Part shown: one piece after another, positions 1-10,962 of the stretch
How positions within the stretch are numbered: the stretch's first letter is position 1
How the letters are laid out: each line of letters opens with the position of its first letter
Origin: Nitzschia sp. DOCU1
Taxonomy: Eukaryota > Bacillariophyta > Bacillariophyceae > Bacillariales > Bacillariaceae
Length of the DNA stretch: 64,000 nucleotides
Assembly: GCA_951394045.1 (NCBI GenBank)
Contig: OX595994.1
Span: forward strand, 2,170,001 to 2,234,000
Direction: 5' to 3'
The notes under the pieces: generated by a model
What the model saw: only the letters and a program-made list of their open reading frames with translations
Told to the model about the DNA's origin: nothing
Databases searched by the model: none
Position numbers and translations under genes: made by a program

Positions 1-469
1 AGATGTTGTTGCGCTGTCACGTTGGTGGCCGGATCAATTGTGTGACCTTTGGTGCTGTGTGTCGCAAGGATGGACTACATGTAACTGTATCATAGCTTTA
101 GTCGACACCTTATAGAAAGAGATCAGCTTTATAACGCTGCAGAGTTTTGCATATTACTACTGACACCCTATTCAATACAGTAGCTCAATCTATATAGTTA
201 CAGCGCAACAACAGAGGATCGGCAATGCACTACTGAGCCTGTACCTTTCTCGACCTCGCGCTCGGCTCCTCGCTGTTCCCATCGAAACGATACCAGCTAC
301 CGGTAGCCGCGGCCCAGAACTATCTTGGAACCAAATCTCCTCTTGTTTCCTCCATTTGTCTATGGCTAGCTCGACTTGAGATGACACTCTGTAGCTATAC
401 AAGCAGACACGAAGAAAGAGTTTCACATTTTAACAAAACACTAAATCGACAATATATTGTACAATACGC
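1..469. other. Left-edge intergenic DNA
   Basis: No convincing gene, RNA gene or repeat is visible. The short open frames here have no recognisable motif. The right part should hold the 3' UTR of the J-domain gene that ends at 470. Confidence 0.5.
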
Positions 470-1390
470 CTAGCTCTTTTTGAACATTCCAAAGAGGCCA
501 CCGCCTTTTTTGCTGTTACTACCGGAACTGCTGCTACGCGACACGGGCTTTTTAGGATTGGTTCCCATGGTATGTGAACTTGCCGGTTGAGACTTCGTGG
601 CAGACTTGGGAGGATGCTTTTTGGGCGGCGCCTTGACACTTTTTGGCTTGGCCTTATTTTTGTTACCATTGCGAAACTCTTCTTGTAACGATTTGTTAAA
701 AACTTCGTAGGGATCTGACAAGCGTTTGGGTGCCTTGCCGGCACTGGATGTTGATGGTTTGGGTGCCAATTTTTTCGGTGGAGTTTTATCAGTAGTAGTA
801 GCCGGCGTGGCATTCCGACTCCAGGCAAACGGTGTGGCTTGTGTATCCTTTTTCTTTTTGGTTTCTTTGGGTTGCACACTCATTTTACTGGAAGTTCCTG
901 GTTTCATGGAATATCCAGAATCTTGTGCTTTGGCTGTGGCCGTTTTTGGAGGCGTCGTCTTGGAGGACGACGCAGGAGCCTTTTTGGTGGGGGTCGTCGA
1001 AGTCTTGCTGCTGCTGGTAGTATTAGTAGTGGAATTCGGCACCGTCTTGGTCCATTCCTTACTAGTCGTACTCGATTTGGGTGCCGTCTTGGTAGTAGTC
1101 GTTGTCGTTTTTCCAGTAGCCTTTTTCGAACTAGTATTGCTTGCCGAGTTGTCGTCGTATTCTTTTCGTGATACGGGATCCGCCAAGATTTCATATGCCG
1201 CCGATAGTTTGCTAAAGAGATCATGTGCTTTTTCTCGTTCTTCTTCCGAATCTTGTCGATCCGGATGATGTTTTAAGGCCAGTTTTCGATAGGCTTTTTT
1301 AATGTCCGAGTCGGAGGCATCTTTGGAAACATGAAGTAAGCCATACAAATCCAGTCCTTCTGCGGCATGCGTGGGGCCTTTGGGGGCCAT
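470..1390 (-). CDS. J-domain (DnaJ/Hsp40 class C) protein with low-complexity tail
   Basis: The 306-residue protein begins with a J-domain (about residues 12-80) containing DLYGLLHVSKDAS, the invariant HPD tripeptide (KHHPDRQ) and the helix IV region EILADPVSRKEYDD. J-domains stimulate Hsp70 ATPase activity. No Gly/Phe region or cysteine-rich zinc centre follows, so it is class C. The rest (about 85-306) is a Lys/Thr/Ser/Pro-rich disordered tail ending GGGLFGMFKKS. The ATG at 1390-1388 lies immediately before the domain and is convincing. The gene is divergent from PRP38, with 525 bp between the start codons. The Hsp70 partner and compartment cannot be told; no signal peptide is visible. Confidence 0.85.
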   Translation of the reverse strand: MAPKGPTHAAEGLDLYGLLHVSKDASDSDIKKAYRKLALKHHPDRQDSEEEREKAHDLFSKLSAAYEILADPVSRKEYDDNSASNTSSKKATGKTTTTTTKTAPKSSTTSKEWTKTVPNSTTNTTSSSKTSTTPTKKAPASSSKTTPPKTATAKAQDSGYSMKPGTSSKMSVQPKETKKKKDTQATPFAWSRNATPATTTDKTPPKKLAPKPSTSSAGKAPKRLSDPYEVFNKSLQEEFRNGNKNKAKPKSVKAPPKKHPPKSATKSQPASSHTMGTNPKKPVSRSSSSGSNSKKGGGLFGMFKKS

Positions 1391-1915
1391 AATAGTAGAT
1401 GGTGAGGATGGAGCGCTGTGAGTAGGTGATGAGTGTAATGGTAATGTCTTCTCTCGGCGATTCTATCGTTGATGGAATAACCTATTCGATAGAGAGCGTT
1501 GCACGGAACATGGGTGGCATGTCCAAAATGTCTTGCGTGTCATGGTCATCATGGTGGTCACCGGCGGACCCTCCAGCCAAATCTGAAAATTCTGGTCTTG
1601 GGATTGCCGGCTTGCGCGATGGCATTATTGTATATTACGAAACGAAGGTATTTGAAAGGTAGGCTGCCTCGTTCGGGAGGCTGCCTCGCCCATTCTTTGG
1701 GTCGAATGAGTCACTTCATTTGAAATCGCCCCCGCCCGCCGCTGACCATGGATGATGGATGGTGATCCTTTGACAATGATGAAGACGGCAAACGATTGCT
1801 CTTTCCATTGCAAATCGTCCCTGTGATTCCAGTCTATATCAGACTCGTGCCCCAAAATCCCTCTTTTTTGAAACACAACTCTTAGTCTCGCAAGTTGTAG
1901 TTGTTTCCTTTCAAA
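1391..1915. promoter_or_regulatory. Divergent intergenic region, DnaJ-like / PRP38
   Basis: The 525 bp between two divergent start codons must hold both promoters. No TATA box or known operator could be assigned by eye. Confidence 0.4.
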
Positions 1916-2983
1916 ATGGCGAATGTTACGGATCCCCTGATTCGTGCCCTTCAAGGCTCGGATCCTCAAAATTTGATGGAATACATCACGCGTCAAAAGA
2001 TTTACGATTCGAGATTTTGGAAGGAAGAATGTTTTGGTTTGGCCGTAGTAGATGTTTTGGAGAAAGCCGCACGCCTCAAATGTGTAGGGGGTACCATGGG
2101 GGCCAATCAACAACCGACTCAATTTTTGTGTTTGACACTCAAGCTTTTGCAATTGCAACCTGAAAGTGAGCTCATTGAAGAAGAATTTATTCAACAAGAT
2201 CATTTCAAATATGTACGAGTCTTGGGTGCGTTTTATTTGCGATTGACGGGACGACCTGCGGATATTTATAGGGCGCTCGAACCTCTCTACCAAGACTTTT
2301 CCAAACTCAAGCTCAGAGAACGCAATGAATGGCGATTGACATATGTGGATCAAGTCATTCATGAGTTATTGACAGACTCGTATTTTTGTGGAATTACCTT
2401 GCCGCGATTACCAGCAAGAGAGACCTTGCAACAAGAAGGATATCTAGAGGAAGGACCACGACCGACAGCCTTGCAAGACGCCATTGCCAAAGCGAGGGGT
2501 TTGGAAGAATTCCTAAACTACAAAGCACACGTGCAAAAGAGTCCAGCCGCAATAGAATTATGGAAGGAACGTACAATGAAGGATGACAGTAGTGACGACA
2601 AGAAGAAGAAAAAGGCAAAAGGATCCCTGGAAGCATCCTCCGATAGCCCTGCCGTTCCATTGTCATCATCGAATCCTGAATCACTACAAGAAGAAGAAGA
2701 AGGCGAGCTGGAAAGACCCATGCTGGGCGGCAACAAAAAACGCACCGGTGATAATGGCAGTGAAGATGATAATGCTCCCAAAAAGAAGAAGAGAAAAAAG
2801 TCCAAAGACGACAAATATGGAACCTTGTTCAAAAAGTCTAGTGGCAGCAGCAACAAACGGGGAAAAGATGCTGGCCCGACAATAAGAAGCAGCGACGACA
2901 AGGCTGCGCCGGAAGAAGGTTCCGAGGAATACTGGAACGAACAACGAGCCAAACTAGGGCTCAAACCTCTCAGTAAGAAATAG
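1916..2983 (+). CDS. PRP38: Pre-mRNA-splicing factor 38 (PRP38 family)
   Basis: The 355-residue protein has an N-terminal PRP38 domain (about residues 1-185) with DPQNLMEYITRQKIYDSRFW, the GGTMGANQQPTQFLCLTLK segment and YVRVLGAFYLRLTGRPADIY, all hallmarks of the family. PRP38 is a component of the U4/U6.U5 tri-snRNP needed for spliceosome activation in the nucleus. The C-terminal half is charged and disordered, with Lys-rich nuclear-localisation-like clusters (KKKKKAKG, PKKKKRKKSKDD) and acidic runs. I chose the ATG at 1916 (context CAAAATGGC). An in-frame TTG five codons upstream is not a plausible eukaryotic start. The gene is a single exon and converges on the GAF gene (about 200 bp apart). 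Confidence 0.93.
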   Translation: MANVTDPLIRALQGSDPQNLMEYITRQKIYDSRFWKEECFGLAVVDVLEKAARLKCVGGTMGANQQPTQFLCLTLKLLQLQPESELIEEEFIQQDHFKYVRVLGAFYLRLTGRPADIYRALEPLYQDFSKLKLRERNEWRLTYVDQVIHELLTDSYFCGITLPRLPARETLQQEGYLEEGPRPTALQDAIAKARGLEEFLNYKAHVQKSPAAIELWKERTMKDDSSDDKKKKKAKGSLEASSDSPAVPLSSSNPESLQEEEEGELERPMLGGNKKRTGDNGSEDDNAPKKKKRKKSKDDKYGTLFKKSSGSSNKRGKDAGPTIRSSDDKAAPEEGSEEYWNEQRAKLGLKPLSKK

Positions 2984-3182
2984 AACGTTTGTTAGCATTG
3001 AATTTGTCGTTTGCTGCGATGCGAGAAGTGCTGCTACTGGAACGAGCAAGAGCTTATTTGGGCTAAAAACGTTCCGAAGAACGTGTCTATTAAAATGACT
3101 ACCGGTAGCAAAACCAGCACTATGTACACGATAAGGAAAGTAACAAAATATTGAAGTGTAGCTGGACGTCCCCATGCTGATT

Positions 3183-3857
3183 CTAGGCGCTAGCTCGTCT
3201 TGACGGTGCTGGCGGAGCCCGTGTAATGATATGAAAGACAGCTTCTTGGGCAAAATCTTCAAGCCTCGTAATCTCTGCCGTGGTCATTTTTCGTGGCTTG
3301 AAATCAATGATACAAAAGCTGCCCAAGATTTCGCCTTCTGGGGTCTTGAGTGGTGCGCCTGCATAAAAGGTCACATTGGGTGGTCCAGCTACCAACGGAT
3401 TATTCTTGAAACGCTCGTCTTGCGTGGCATCCTCAATCACCATGGGCCCCAATCGTTCCTTGCGCTTGACAACGTGTTGACAAAAGGAAATACAACGAGG
3501 TGTTTCTGTAGCAGGAAAACCTTGCACGGACTTGAACCACTGGCGTCCAATGTCCACTAATGTGACCACGGCTACAGGCACTTGGAATACCACTTGGGCT
3601 TCCTTGGTAAGATCATCAAAGTCCGATTCGTTGCCAGTTCCAGTATCCAAGACACTGTAGGATTTCAATACCATCAAACGACGAGCCTCGGCTTTGATAT
3701 CATTGATATCTCCTTCAGTGGTCTTTTTGTCCCAGACGGGGTAGTGCCAGTCAGCGAGCTTCGCTTGACTCAGCGCTTCGGCCAAAATATCTTCCTTCTC
3801 AAAGTCTAGAACAGTAGCCAACTTGGGCGGTTGTTCTTCCTCTGTTGCGGCTGTCAT
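3183..3857 (-). CDS. Single-GAF-domain protein
   Basis: The 224-residue protein consists mainly of one GAF domain (about residues 60-205), with RRLMVLKSYSVLDTG, DDLTKEAQVVFQVPVAVVTLVD, RQWFKSVQGF, ETPRCISFCQHVV, DERFKNNPLVAGPP, FYAGAPLKTPEGEILGSFCIID. This is the GAF subtype found at the N terminus of bacterial sensor kinases and diguanylate cyclases. No kinase, GGDEF or receiver domain follows, so it is a free-standing sensor or binding domain, ligand unknown. I used the ATG at 3857-3855 (ACCATGAC); the frame upstream opens only at a TTG. Its bacterial-type architecture is compatible with transfer from bacteria, but this is unproven. Confidence 0.85.
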   Translation of the reverse strand: MTAATEEEQPPKLATVLDFEKEDILAEALSQAKLADWHYPVWDKKTTEGDINDIKAEARRLMVLKSYSVLDTGTGNESDFDDLTKEAQVVFQVPVAVVTLVDIGRQWFKSVQGFPATETPRCISFCQHVVKRKERLGPMVIEDATQDERFKNNPLVAGPPNVTFYAGAPLKTPEGEILGSFCIIDFKPRKMTTAEITRLEDFAQEAVFHIITRAPPAPSRRASA

Positions 3858-4667
3858 GGTAGTGGTCGGTATATCCTTTGGAGAATATTTTGTATGATCG
3901 AACGGCTGTAGATGCAATGAAGCAAATCCCTCCTTTACTTCTTCCCTGACGACTCTTACTGACTCGACTCTGCGGGCAAAAACTGAAGATGTGATGTTGC
4001 ATGCAAAGGTGGTCTTGTGTCTCGTTGACGACGATGATGGTGACCTATGTGTTGTTAGTTGCGTGCAGTCTTTTGGAAGCGTTTGTGCTTTTGTCGGAAC
4101 GCACGGGACGAAGAAAATGTCTTACGGCATAAATCAAATGCGAGACATCGCTGAAGACTTGTGTGGGGCATATAATGTTAAAGGCCCACGTCAGTATCAA
4201 TCATCTCAGGAGAAGCCAGCTTCTGGCGAAGGCTATTTCAATTCCAGAGAACTTGAGTTTTCTACACAATCTCTTGGGTAGATATGTGGTAGGATATTTT
4301 GGGAATTACCATTTTGATTCGATGTCAATTTGTACATAAAATTCACTACTTTCCTTTCATGGAAGGGACAGTTTTTTTGGAAGCGGTTCGCCCGTTGAAG
4401 ATGACGTCGGTAAAAGCTATATGCCCCCAGTCGCTCGTGAATGCGAGGTGGCAGGGTTTGAATGGGAAATGTATACTATGACTCATGGTAAGTACATAAA
4501 GAATAATCGGGTCACGACCCATTCGAGCAAGCTAACTCAAGGCGTACGATCCCACAAAATGACCGAACGCGCAAGATCCTCCCCAGCATCATTGGATTGG
4601 ATGATGTGCCAATAATCCGCAACACATACTTTTGGAATGCCGGGGAATTCACCAGCGACGAACGACA
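3858..4667. other. Divergent intergenic region, GAF protein / SDR
   Basis: The 810 bp contain only short frames without motifs. Both promoters must lie here; no specific site was recognised. Confidence 0.4.
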
Positions 4668-5588
4668 ATGATTGTGCATCAAAAGCAGCATCTTCCCCCT
4701 TCAAGGTATCAGCCACTGCTATTCTCCCTGATATTCTTCACCTTTCTAGCGACGACGGCTTCGTCCATGATTCTTCAGGGCAAACGCGTGTTGGTAACAG
4801 GAGCCGGTCGGGGTATTGGCCGAGCGATTGCTTTGATTTGTAAAAAGCAAGGAGCACAAGTTGCCGTTGCTTCTATAACATTATCTCAGCTGGAAGAGAC
4901 CATTTCTCTAGCGACGACAACGCCAACCGATCAGTCATGTCCTGACAACGAAGGCATGATGGCCCTAGCGTGCGACGTCACGAATCCATCTCAAGTAGAA
5001 TCCATGGTCCAGCGCATTGTCGACCAATGGGGTGGGGTGGATATACTCATCAATAACGCTGGGGGAGCGCAGCCTTCTAAAGGCTCCGTCGATGATACTC
5101 TATTGACAGCAGAGGACTTGACTAATTTGCTGCAGCTTAACGTCGTGGCCGTCCACATTGTGACTTCCACGGTATTGAGATTGGCCATGCCCAAGCAAGG
5201 GCACATACTCAATATCTCTAGTAAAGCCGGCAAAGTGGGATTGCCCAACATGAGCTTCTACGTGGCGTCCAAATTCGCCCTGGAAGGATTGACGGCGACT
5301 TGGGCTAAGGAATTGGTAGACAGAGAGATTGTCGTGAATTCCATCAGTCCAGGAATGGTCAACACACAATCCTTTCCCAAGGCACCGGGCAAACCCGGAG
5401 TCCGAACAGCCGAGTCGATTGAAGATGCTCTCCTCATGGCACTGACGGCTCCACTGAAGTATTCGGGTCATTACGTACATGTGGACGAATTGGATATGGT
5501 TCGAAAGTGTGAATTGCCAGACTGGGCAGCGTGGAAAAAAATTGACGAAGAACCCATCGAAGAGTTTTTGCCGCCTTTCGACCCATAA
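4668..5588 (+). CDS. Short-chain dehydrogenase/reductase with N-terminal signal/anchor
   Basis: The 306-residue classical SDR has a Rossmann fold with TGAGRGIG (cofactor glycine motif), a conserved Asp in CDVTN, NNAG, a catalytic Ser region (ILNISSKAG) and the active-site YVASK (Tyr-x3-Lys). It should be an NAD(P)(H)-dependent oxidoreductase; the substrate is unknown. The first about 33 residues contain a hydrophobic stretch (PLLFSLIFFTFLATTASS), a signal peptide or membrane anchor directing it to the ER/secretory system. No Phe of a plastid ASAFAP motif follows it. The start is the ATG at 4668; the frame upstream opens only with TTG. The C-terminal EEPIEEFLPPFDP is unusual. It converges on the H+-ATPase gene with 96 bp between stops. 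Confidence 0.87.
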   Translation: MIVHQKQHLPPSRYQPLLFSLIFFTFLATTASSMILQGKRVLVTGAGRGIGRAIALICKKQGAQVAVASITLSQLEETISLATTTPTDQSCPDNEGMMALACDVTNPSQVESMVQRIVDQWGGVDILINNAGGAQPSKGSVDDTLLTAEDLTNLLQLNVVAVHIVTSTVLRLAMPKQGHILNISSKAGKVGLPNMSFYVASKFALEGLTATWAKELVDREIVVNSISPGMVNTQSFPKAPGKPGVRTAESIEDALLMALTAPLKYSGHYVHVDELDMVRKCELPDWAAWKKIDEEPIEEFLPPFDP

Positions 5589-5684
5589 TGAGGTTGCAAA
5601 AATTTTTATTACTAAAGGAGTTAAGGAGGCGGCTATTTCATCTCGGGTATGTTACGTAATATATACAATGTGCACAAAAGTCGT

Positions 5685-8670
5685 TTACTCTTTGGTGGGG
5701 GCAAAGTGAAAAGCCGCGGGGCTGGACGCCATTCTTTGTCGACGACTTCTGGCTTCACCGGCACCCACAATATCGGTAGACGCAAAGGCCGCATGACGTC
5801 CACCATATCCACGGTGGACATATCCGTCGATTGTAGACAAGTTGCCTGCCCAGAAGCCGTCCATGAAACTGTTGTTGGAAATGACGCTGATGGAACCGTC
5901 CAGATCGGCAGGGTCCAAGACGGACTCGAGGTGGACTTGGTAACGGAGTTGTTTGGCCAAAAATTTGGCGCTTTCGCTCGGTTGCTTCTCCGTCTTGGTC
6001 ACTTCCACCAACTCATCGGAAGTGATTGGCTCACCGGGATTTTCTCCAATGAGGTGTCGGAATGGAACCTTGCCAAAGTCTACCACGACAAAAGCGACCA
6101 CATTAAAAATAATGATATACCCCATGGCATCGACAGACAAGTTGGTTGAAAAGACAGCGATCAAGGCTCCTGTTAAACAAGTGAGGAGAACCGACAAAAG
6201 AAGAAGGGCGGATGGCGTCGACTTCCAAAAGAAGGAAGGTGCTCGGACGGAAAAGATTGCCAGCTCCGTCACCAACACCAAATAGAACCAAATGAATCCC
6301 TGAGTCTCGGTTGTACAGGAGTCCTTTCCAGTCAAAACAACGGCACCATTACTGGCATGATCCATGGAGAAAATGTAAACGAGTGCCAGAGTTGTGTGGG
6401 CCAGCCCGTAGTACAGCGACTGGAGGACCAACTTTGTGGCATTGGGCATTTGTGGCTTGCTGGTGGCTTGGGCACGATCATAAGCGACGGGGATCATGGA
6501 AACATCATTCAGCAGAGCCAAGATGATGACCAACAAGGAATTCACGGCACATCCCGAAGCAAAGACAATCGTGGACAGAGTCAACGCCAACATCAAGGAG
6601 GCAGCGACGCGGTAGATGACGTAAGCCTTGATGCGAGCGAAAATGCGACGAGATTCCAGGACGGCTCCGTAAATTGGGCTTAGACCGGGTTCGGTCAAGA
6701 TGAGATCGGCGGCGTTCTTAGCGGCATCCGTTGCACCGTGAACGGCGATTCCGACTTGAGCAGCCGACAATGCTGGTGCGTCGTCTGCAAAAAGCAAACC
6801 GTGAGAAAGGACGGAGCGACGTCTACGGCAAAATACAAATCAAGAATTGAAACTTACTGACTCCGTCTCCAGTCATTCCAGTGACAACGCGGAATTCATC
6901 TCGCAGCGTCAAGACAACGTCTCGCTTGTCGCTTGGAAGAACGGAAGCGAAACCATCAGCGTTCCAAACAATGGACTTCTTCTCTGACATTGGGGCGTGG
7001 CGGACATCTTCTCCAGCATGGATGTTGGTACCAAGACCGATCAAGCGACTCGTTTCCTTTGCGACATTGACATGGTCTCCGGTGATCATCTTGACGGAAA
7101 TGTTGGCGTGGTGGAGCGAGGCGATTGTGGCTTCCGTGTCATGACGGGGCGGATCAAGCATGGGAAGTAAGCCAACATATTTCCACACCGGCTCATCGAG
7201 TTCACGGGCGTTTCCCTCGCAGATGGCCACGGCGATCGTCTTGTAGCCAGCTGTCCCAAGGTCCTGGTCACGATTAGTTATGGTGCGCTCAAAACCCTTG
7301 GTCCTCATGTTGTCAACTACCCATTGGAATTCGTGGTCGTCTGCTCCCCCGGCAGACGTATCAAGGATCTTTGCAGGGAGTCCTTTGGCAATCGTAATTG
7401 TTTTGCCCTGATGATCGACAAAAGCAACTACCCGCTTCACAATGGGGTTGAAGCCAATGATTTCAGTTTGTCGGTATTCTTCAGCTCGTTTCGCCGCAGT
7501 TTCTGAGGTCTTGAAGGCGGCGCCAATGGCCTTATCGATGGGGTCGTCCATCTTGTCGGTGTTGGAGCTTAGATAGGCATACATGAGCACATCTTCTTTG
7601 GTAAATCCCTCTGCAGCATAGATTTCTTCTTCAATGATTGACATTTTTGCCGTGGTCAAAGTGCCGGTCTTGTCACTGCAAAGCATTGACATGCTAGCAA
7701 TATCTTGAAGAGCAGGAATGCTTGTAACAATGGCACTGTACTTCTTGGCCATGAAAGCGGCTCCAAGAGCCAGGTTAACTTGCAAGACCAAGGGCAGGGC
7801 AACCGGGATGGAGGCAATCAAAATTGAGAGAGCCTCGAGGACCGTTTTTCGAACGCTCTTGTCGAATCCCTTGTAAACGAGGCCTTCGACCAGAAAGACG
7901 GCAAGAACAATGACCATGCAGGAAGATACAAGAATCTGGACCACATGCATGATCTTCTTTTGGAAAACAGAAATGACTCGTACAGATTTGTCCTTGAGAA
8001 TGTCGGCTTGGGCTTGTCCGATTTCCGTGTCGGTAGCGGTCGCCATGACTTGACCGTAGCATTCTCCAGAGACGACGGTGGTTCCACTGAGAATTAAATC
8101 CCCATAATCTTGACTTGGATACGTACGGGGGAGTGGCTCTCCAGTTAATGAGGCCGTGTCAATCTTCATCTTGTCGCCCGACAACCACTTGATGTCGGCA
8201 GGGACAACCGTTCCACCGACGAGAAGGATAATGTCCCCTGGCACAAGAGCGGCGGCGGGGACAAGCTTGGATCCGCCATTGCGGCGGACTGTGACTTCGC
8301 TCTCAATAGAGTTGGAGATTTCGTCCAGAGCTTTCTTGGCGTGGTATTCTTCTCGAAATCCGAGCACGGCATTGACAAGAAGAATGCCGGCAATAATTCC
8401 AAAGTCGATATACTCTTGAACCGACAAGGAAATAAGAGCCGCCACTTCAATGAGGACTGGGAGGAAACCAGTGAACTGGCGCAAAAAGAGCTTGTATAGG
8501 GGGAGAGAAGGGACGGGAATTTCATTTGGCCCGAACCTTTCGAACGCCTTTTGAACTTGTTCGTCGGTGAGGCCGGACTTGAAGTCGGTCATCGGCAACT
8601 GATCGCTTGGAAGGTCAGGGGCCAAGCCACCCCCCGATTCGATGTCGAATGCAACAGCTTTACTTGCCAT
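5685..8670 (-). CDS. PMA: Plasma-membrane P-type H+-ATPase (P3A)
   Basis: There are two exons: 8670-6858 and 6784-5685, with a 73-nt intron (donor GTCA|gtaagt, acceptor ttgcag|AC) that splits the Asn codon of the TGDGVNDAP motif. The joined product is 970 residues. Motifs in order: actuator loop ASLTGEPLPRTYP, phosphorylation site CSDKTGTLTTAKMS (about residue 333), KGLPAKIL in the nucleotide domain, MITGDHVNVAKETSRLIGLG, and TGDGVNDAPALSAAQVGIAV at the splice junction, with membrane helices before and after. The short cytosolic N terminus and absence of heavy-metal or Ca2+-pump extras fit a proton pump that energises the plasma membrane. The C-terminal tail is long and Ser/Arg-rich, probably regulatory. 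No plant-type YTV 14-3-3 site is seen. Confidence 0.93.
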
Positions 8671-9489
8671 GGTTCTTTGATTTTTTGTGTATTATATGAG
8701 GTAATAGGCAAACTGGAGTTGCTTTGTTCGTATTGGTATTTTCGATTTTGTGAGCATTTGTCCAATGCGGGGGGCGAAGGTGTTGAGCCTAACGAACTGG
8801 GACTGACGGCCGGTGCTGGAAGTTCATCGTCCTCTTCTCCGAGAAATCATATGGACCTGCTTCGGCGATTTCCAAAATGCAGGCTATTTATATTTAAAAC
8901 GCTCTGAGGTCTGATACGTACTTTGTACGGTAAATTGAGGTTTCCATGTGAATTGGCCTGAAATTGCAAACCACGTACCCCCAATCGTGGAAAACGTCTA
9001 ATGTAATAATTTTATTTGCCAATCCCCGTAATTGAAAGCGTTTCCTCGCTCATGAAATCCCGTAGTAACACCAGCTAACTACCCGAAGGTGAAGGAAGAG
9101 AAGAGAATTATATCAATGGGAAATTGTTTAAATATGCCCCCCCCCCCATACCAGTACGTTGGGGCGAAACACAGTTCGTTACGCTTGAAAATTCTGCGAG
9201 GAGAGAAGAAGTTCCGAAGTCGTAATTGACTTTAGGTACACGACTTTTGCAGAAGTAGACGTAAAAGAAAACGAATGGTTACCCGAGAATTGGTGTATCA
9301 TGAGCTCAACCGACATTTTGCGTTTGCAAAGATCCACAAGCTCCTACAAATAGAGACAACGTATGTCTCCACATCACGAAAGCACCATAGCAGTACAACT
9401 GCTGTATTTCCCTTGTGCCTTCTCAAAGGCTCGACTGCTTCTTCTCAATCATTGGATACGTCGTTATTGCCACCCTCCAACATGTGGAC
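8671..9489. other. Intergenic DNA upstream of H+-ATPase
   Basis: This region holds the ATPase promoter and the 3' flank of the glycosyltransferase gene. It includes an 11-C homopolymer (9137-9147). No coding motif or RNA gene was seen. Confidence 0.4.
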
Positions 9490-10962
9490 CTAGGAACAGG
9501 AGTTCGCATAGGTTGAATTGAATCGCTGCCACAAACTTGGTGCAAATGGGAATGGGATTGCTGGATCCAGGTCGTCGCGACCATCCTGGCTGCGGTTTGC
9601 ATTCGAGATTCGCCGTCTTCCAACTCGTTTGGCAACTTCGAGACTTTTGGTGTGCAAAAACAAACCACCATTGTCACAGCGCTCTGATACATTGGCACCA
9701 TAAGTGGCCGTATCAAAGACAGAATACCAGCAACCTGGCTTTGGCATACAGCGTAAATTTGTATAATCCACGACATGGTCCACAAAATCGTCCAAAAACA
9801 CGCCCAAGGCATAATGCCAAAAGACTTGATCTCCCCATCGGTTGAAGAAGAATCCTTTCGGGTATTCACTCATCCAATCCGCAAATCGTCTGACCCAAGG
9901 AGACGTGAAATAGGAGACACTCCCAATAATAAAGTTGCAGTAATATTGATCGGCATCCCGCTGTACTTCGGGGCGATGGCTGGAGCAGACCTTGTAGCTC
10001 CACGTTCTTTCTGATGAGGATGCTCGACTCGTCTCGCTGCTGGAATGATTGCAAAAGTCGTTGACGGCATGCAGCAATCCTCTGGCACAAGATCCATCTC
10101 CATGAGGACGATACTCGGCTGCATGAGCAAAAAGCGCGCCTTTGGTCGTCATGTCATGTAAAATATAGAAGTCGGCAGACCTTTCAAATACAATATCCGT
10201 ATCCATCTTGAGGAAAAAGTCATACTCCTCCAAGACAGCCAAATGCAGCATTTCTCTTGTGTACCATCGATTCCCTTGTAGGTAGCGAAGTCTAGCCGAA
10301 CAACCTGGAACATCATTCGTCTTGAGTGCCCCCAAAAGATGCGGATTTCTTTGAATGTACCGGGGAAACTGAACTTTGGTAGAGGCGATGTAAATCTTGC
10401 TAGTCGATCGGTAGTCGTATTCCTGGGTAACGAGTTGAGTCCCGTCGAGATTGTTCCACGTCCTCGTCGAATTCCGATGATGCACCACGAGTTGACCGCC
10501 ACTTGTTTTGTTGAGACAATTCGTAAAACGCTTGGCATTCCATCGGCGGTCCTCATCTTGTACAACTAGTAACATATCCATTTGCTGGGGATGTAAAAAC
10601 CACTCCCATTGATTCGGAAGATTGTTACAAATTTGATCGCGGCCTTGCGATAAGTGCTGTGGGTTCTTGGGGGCCAGCGCCATGGTGACGACGAGTCCTT
10701 TGGGTGGTCGATCCAGGGACGTTTTGGACGGCAATTGTGGGGGCATCTTTTGCTGAGAAAGACACCCATCGGCATTCCAAAACCACTCGAATCTATCTGT
10801 CAAAGGCGGCGGATGTGCCCGAGACGATGACAACGCCTGATGCGGCTCGAGCATCAGGGATTCGGACTTCACCGATTCAGCATCATATTGTCCCAGTCGC
10901 TTCAGTTGCAAAATCAGAAAGCAAGTAATTCCAATGACCACCAGCAATCGACAGGCACGCAT
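9490..10962 (-). CDS. GT15-like (KTR/KRE2-type) Golgi glycosyltransferase
   Basis: The 490-residue type II membrane protein has a short cytosolic N terminus, one signal anchor (residues about 4-20, RLLVVIGITCFLILQLKRLG), a stem, then a luminal catalytic domain. KMDTDIVF carries the metal-binding DxD-type motif. YCNFIIGSVSYF and GFFFNRWGDQVFWHYALGVFL match the C-terminal half of GT15 alpha-1,2-mannosyltransferases, whose family signature is a RWGD segment. Likely role: adding mannose or a related sugar to glycoproteins from a GDP-sugar in the Golgi; donor and linkage are inferred only. Several NxS/T sites are present. The start is the first in-frame ATG (10962-10960); the frame upstream opens only with TTG. 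Confidence 0.75.
   Translation of the reverse strand: MRACRLLVVIGITCFLILQLKRLGQYDAESVKSESLMLEPHQALSSSRAHPPPLTDRFEWFWNADGCLSQQKMPPQLPSKTSLDRPPKGLVVTMALAPKNPQHLSQGRDQICNNLPNQWEWFLHPQQMDMLLVVQDEDRRWNAKRFTNCLNKTSGGQLVVHHRNSTRTWNNLDGTQLVTQEYDYRSTSKIYIASTKVQFPRYIQRNPHLLGALKTNDVPGCSARLRYLQGNRWYTREMLHLAVLEEYDFFLKMDTDIVFERSADFYILHDMTTKGALFAHAAEYRPHGDGSCARGLLHAVNDFCNHSSSETSRASSSERTWSYKVCSSHRPEVQRDADQYYCNFIIGSVSYFTSPWVRRFADWMSEYPKGFFFNRWGDQVFWHYALGVFLDDFVDHVVDYTNLRCMPKPGCWYSVFDTATYGANVSERCDNGGLFLHTKSLEVAKRVGRRRISNANRSQDGRDDLDPAIPFPFAPSLWQRFNSTYANSCS

Noticed and set aside
726..1268. 180-codon plus-strand frame over the J-domain gene
   Set aside because: Hydrophobic Val/Leu-rich antisense shadow of the Lys/Thr-rich tail of the J-domain protein.
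3991..4615. Small plus-strand frames between the GAF and SDR genes
   Set aside because: Short, without motifs or codon bias, in the shared promoter region.
5685..8670. Two separate ATPase genes
   Set aside because: The two open frames join perfectly through a GT-AG intron inside the TGDGVNDAP motif.
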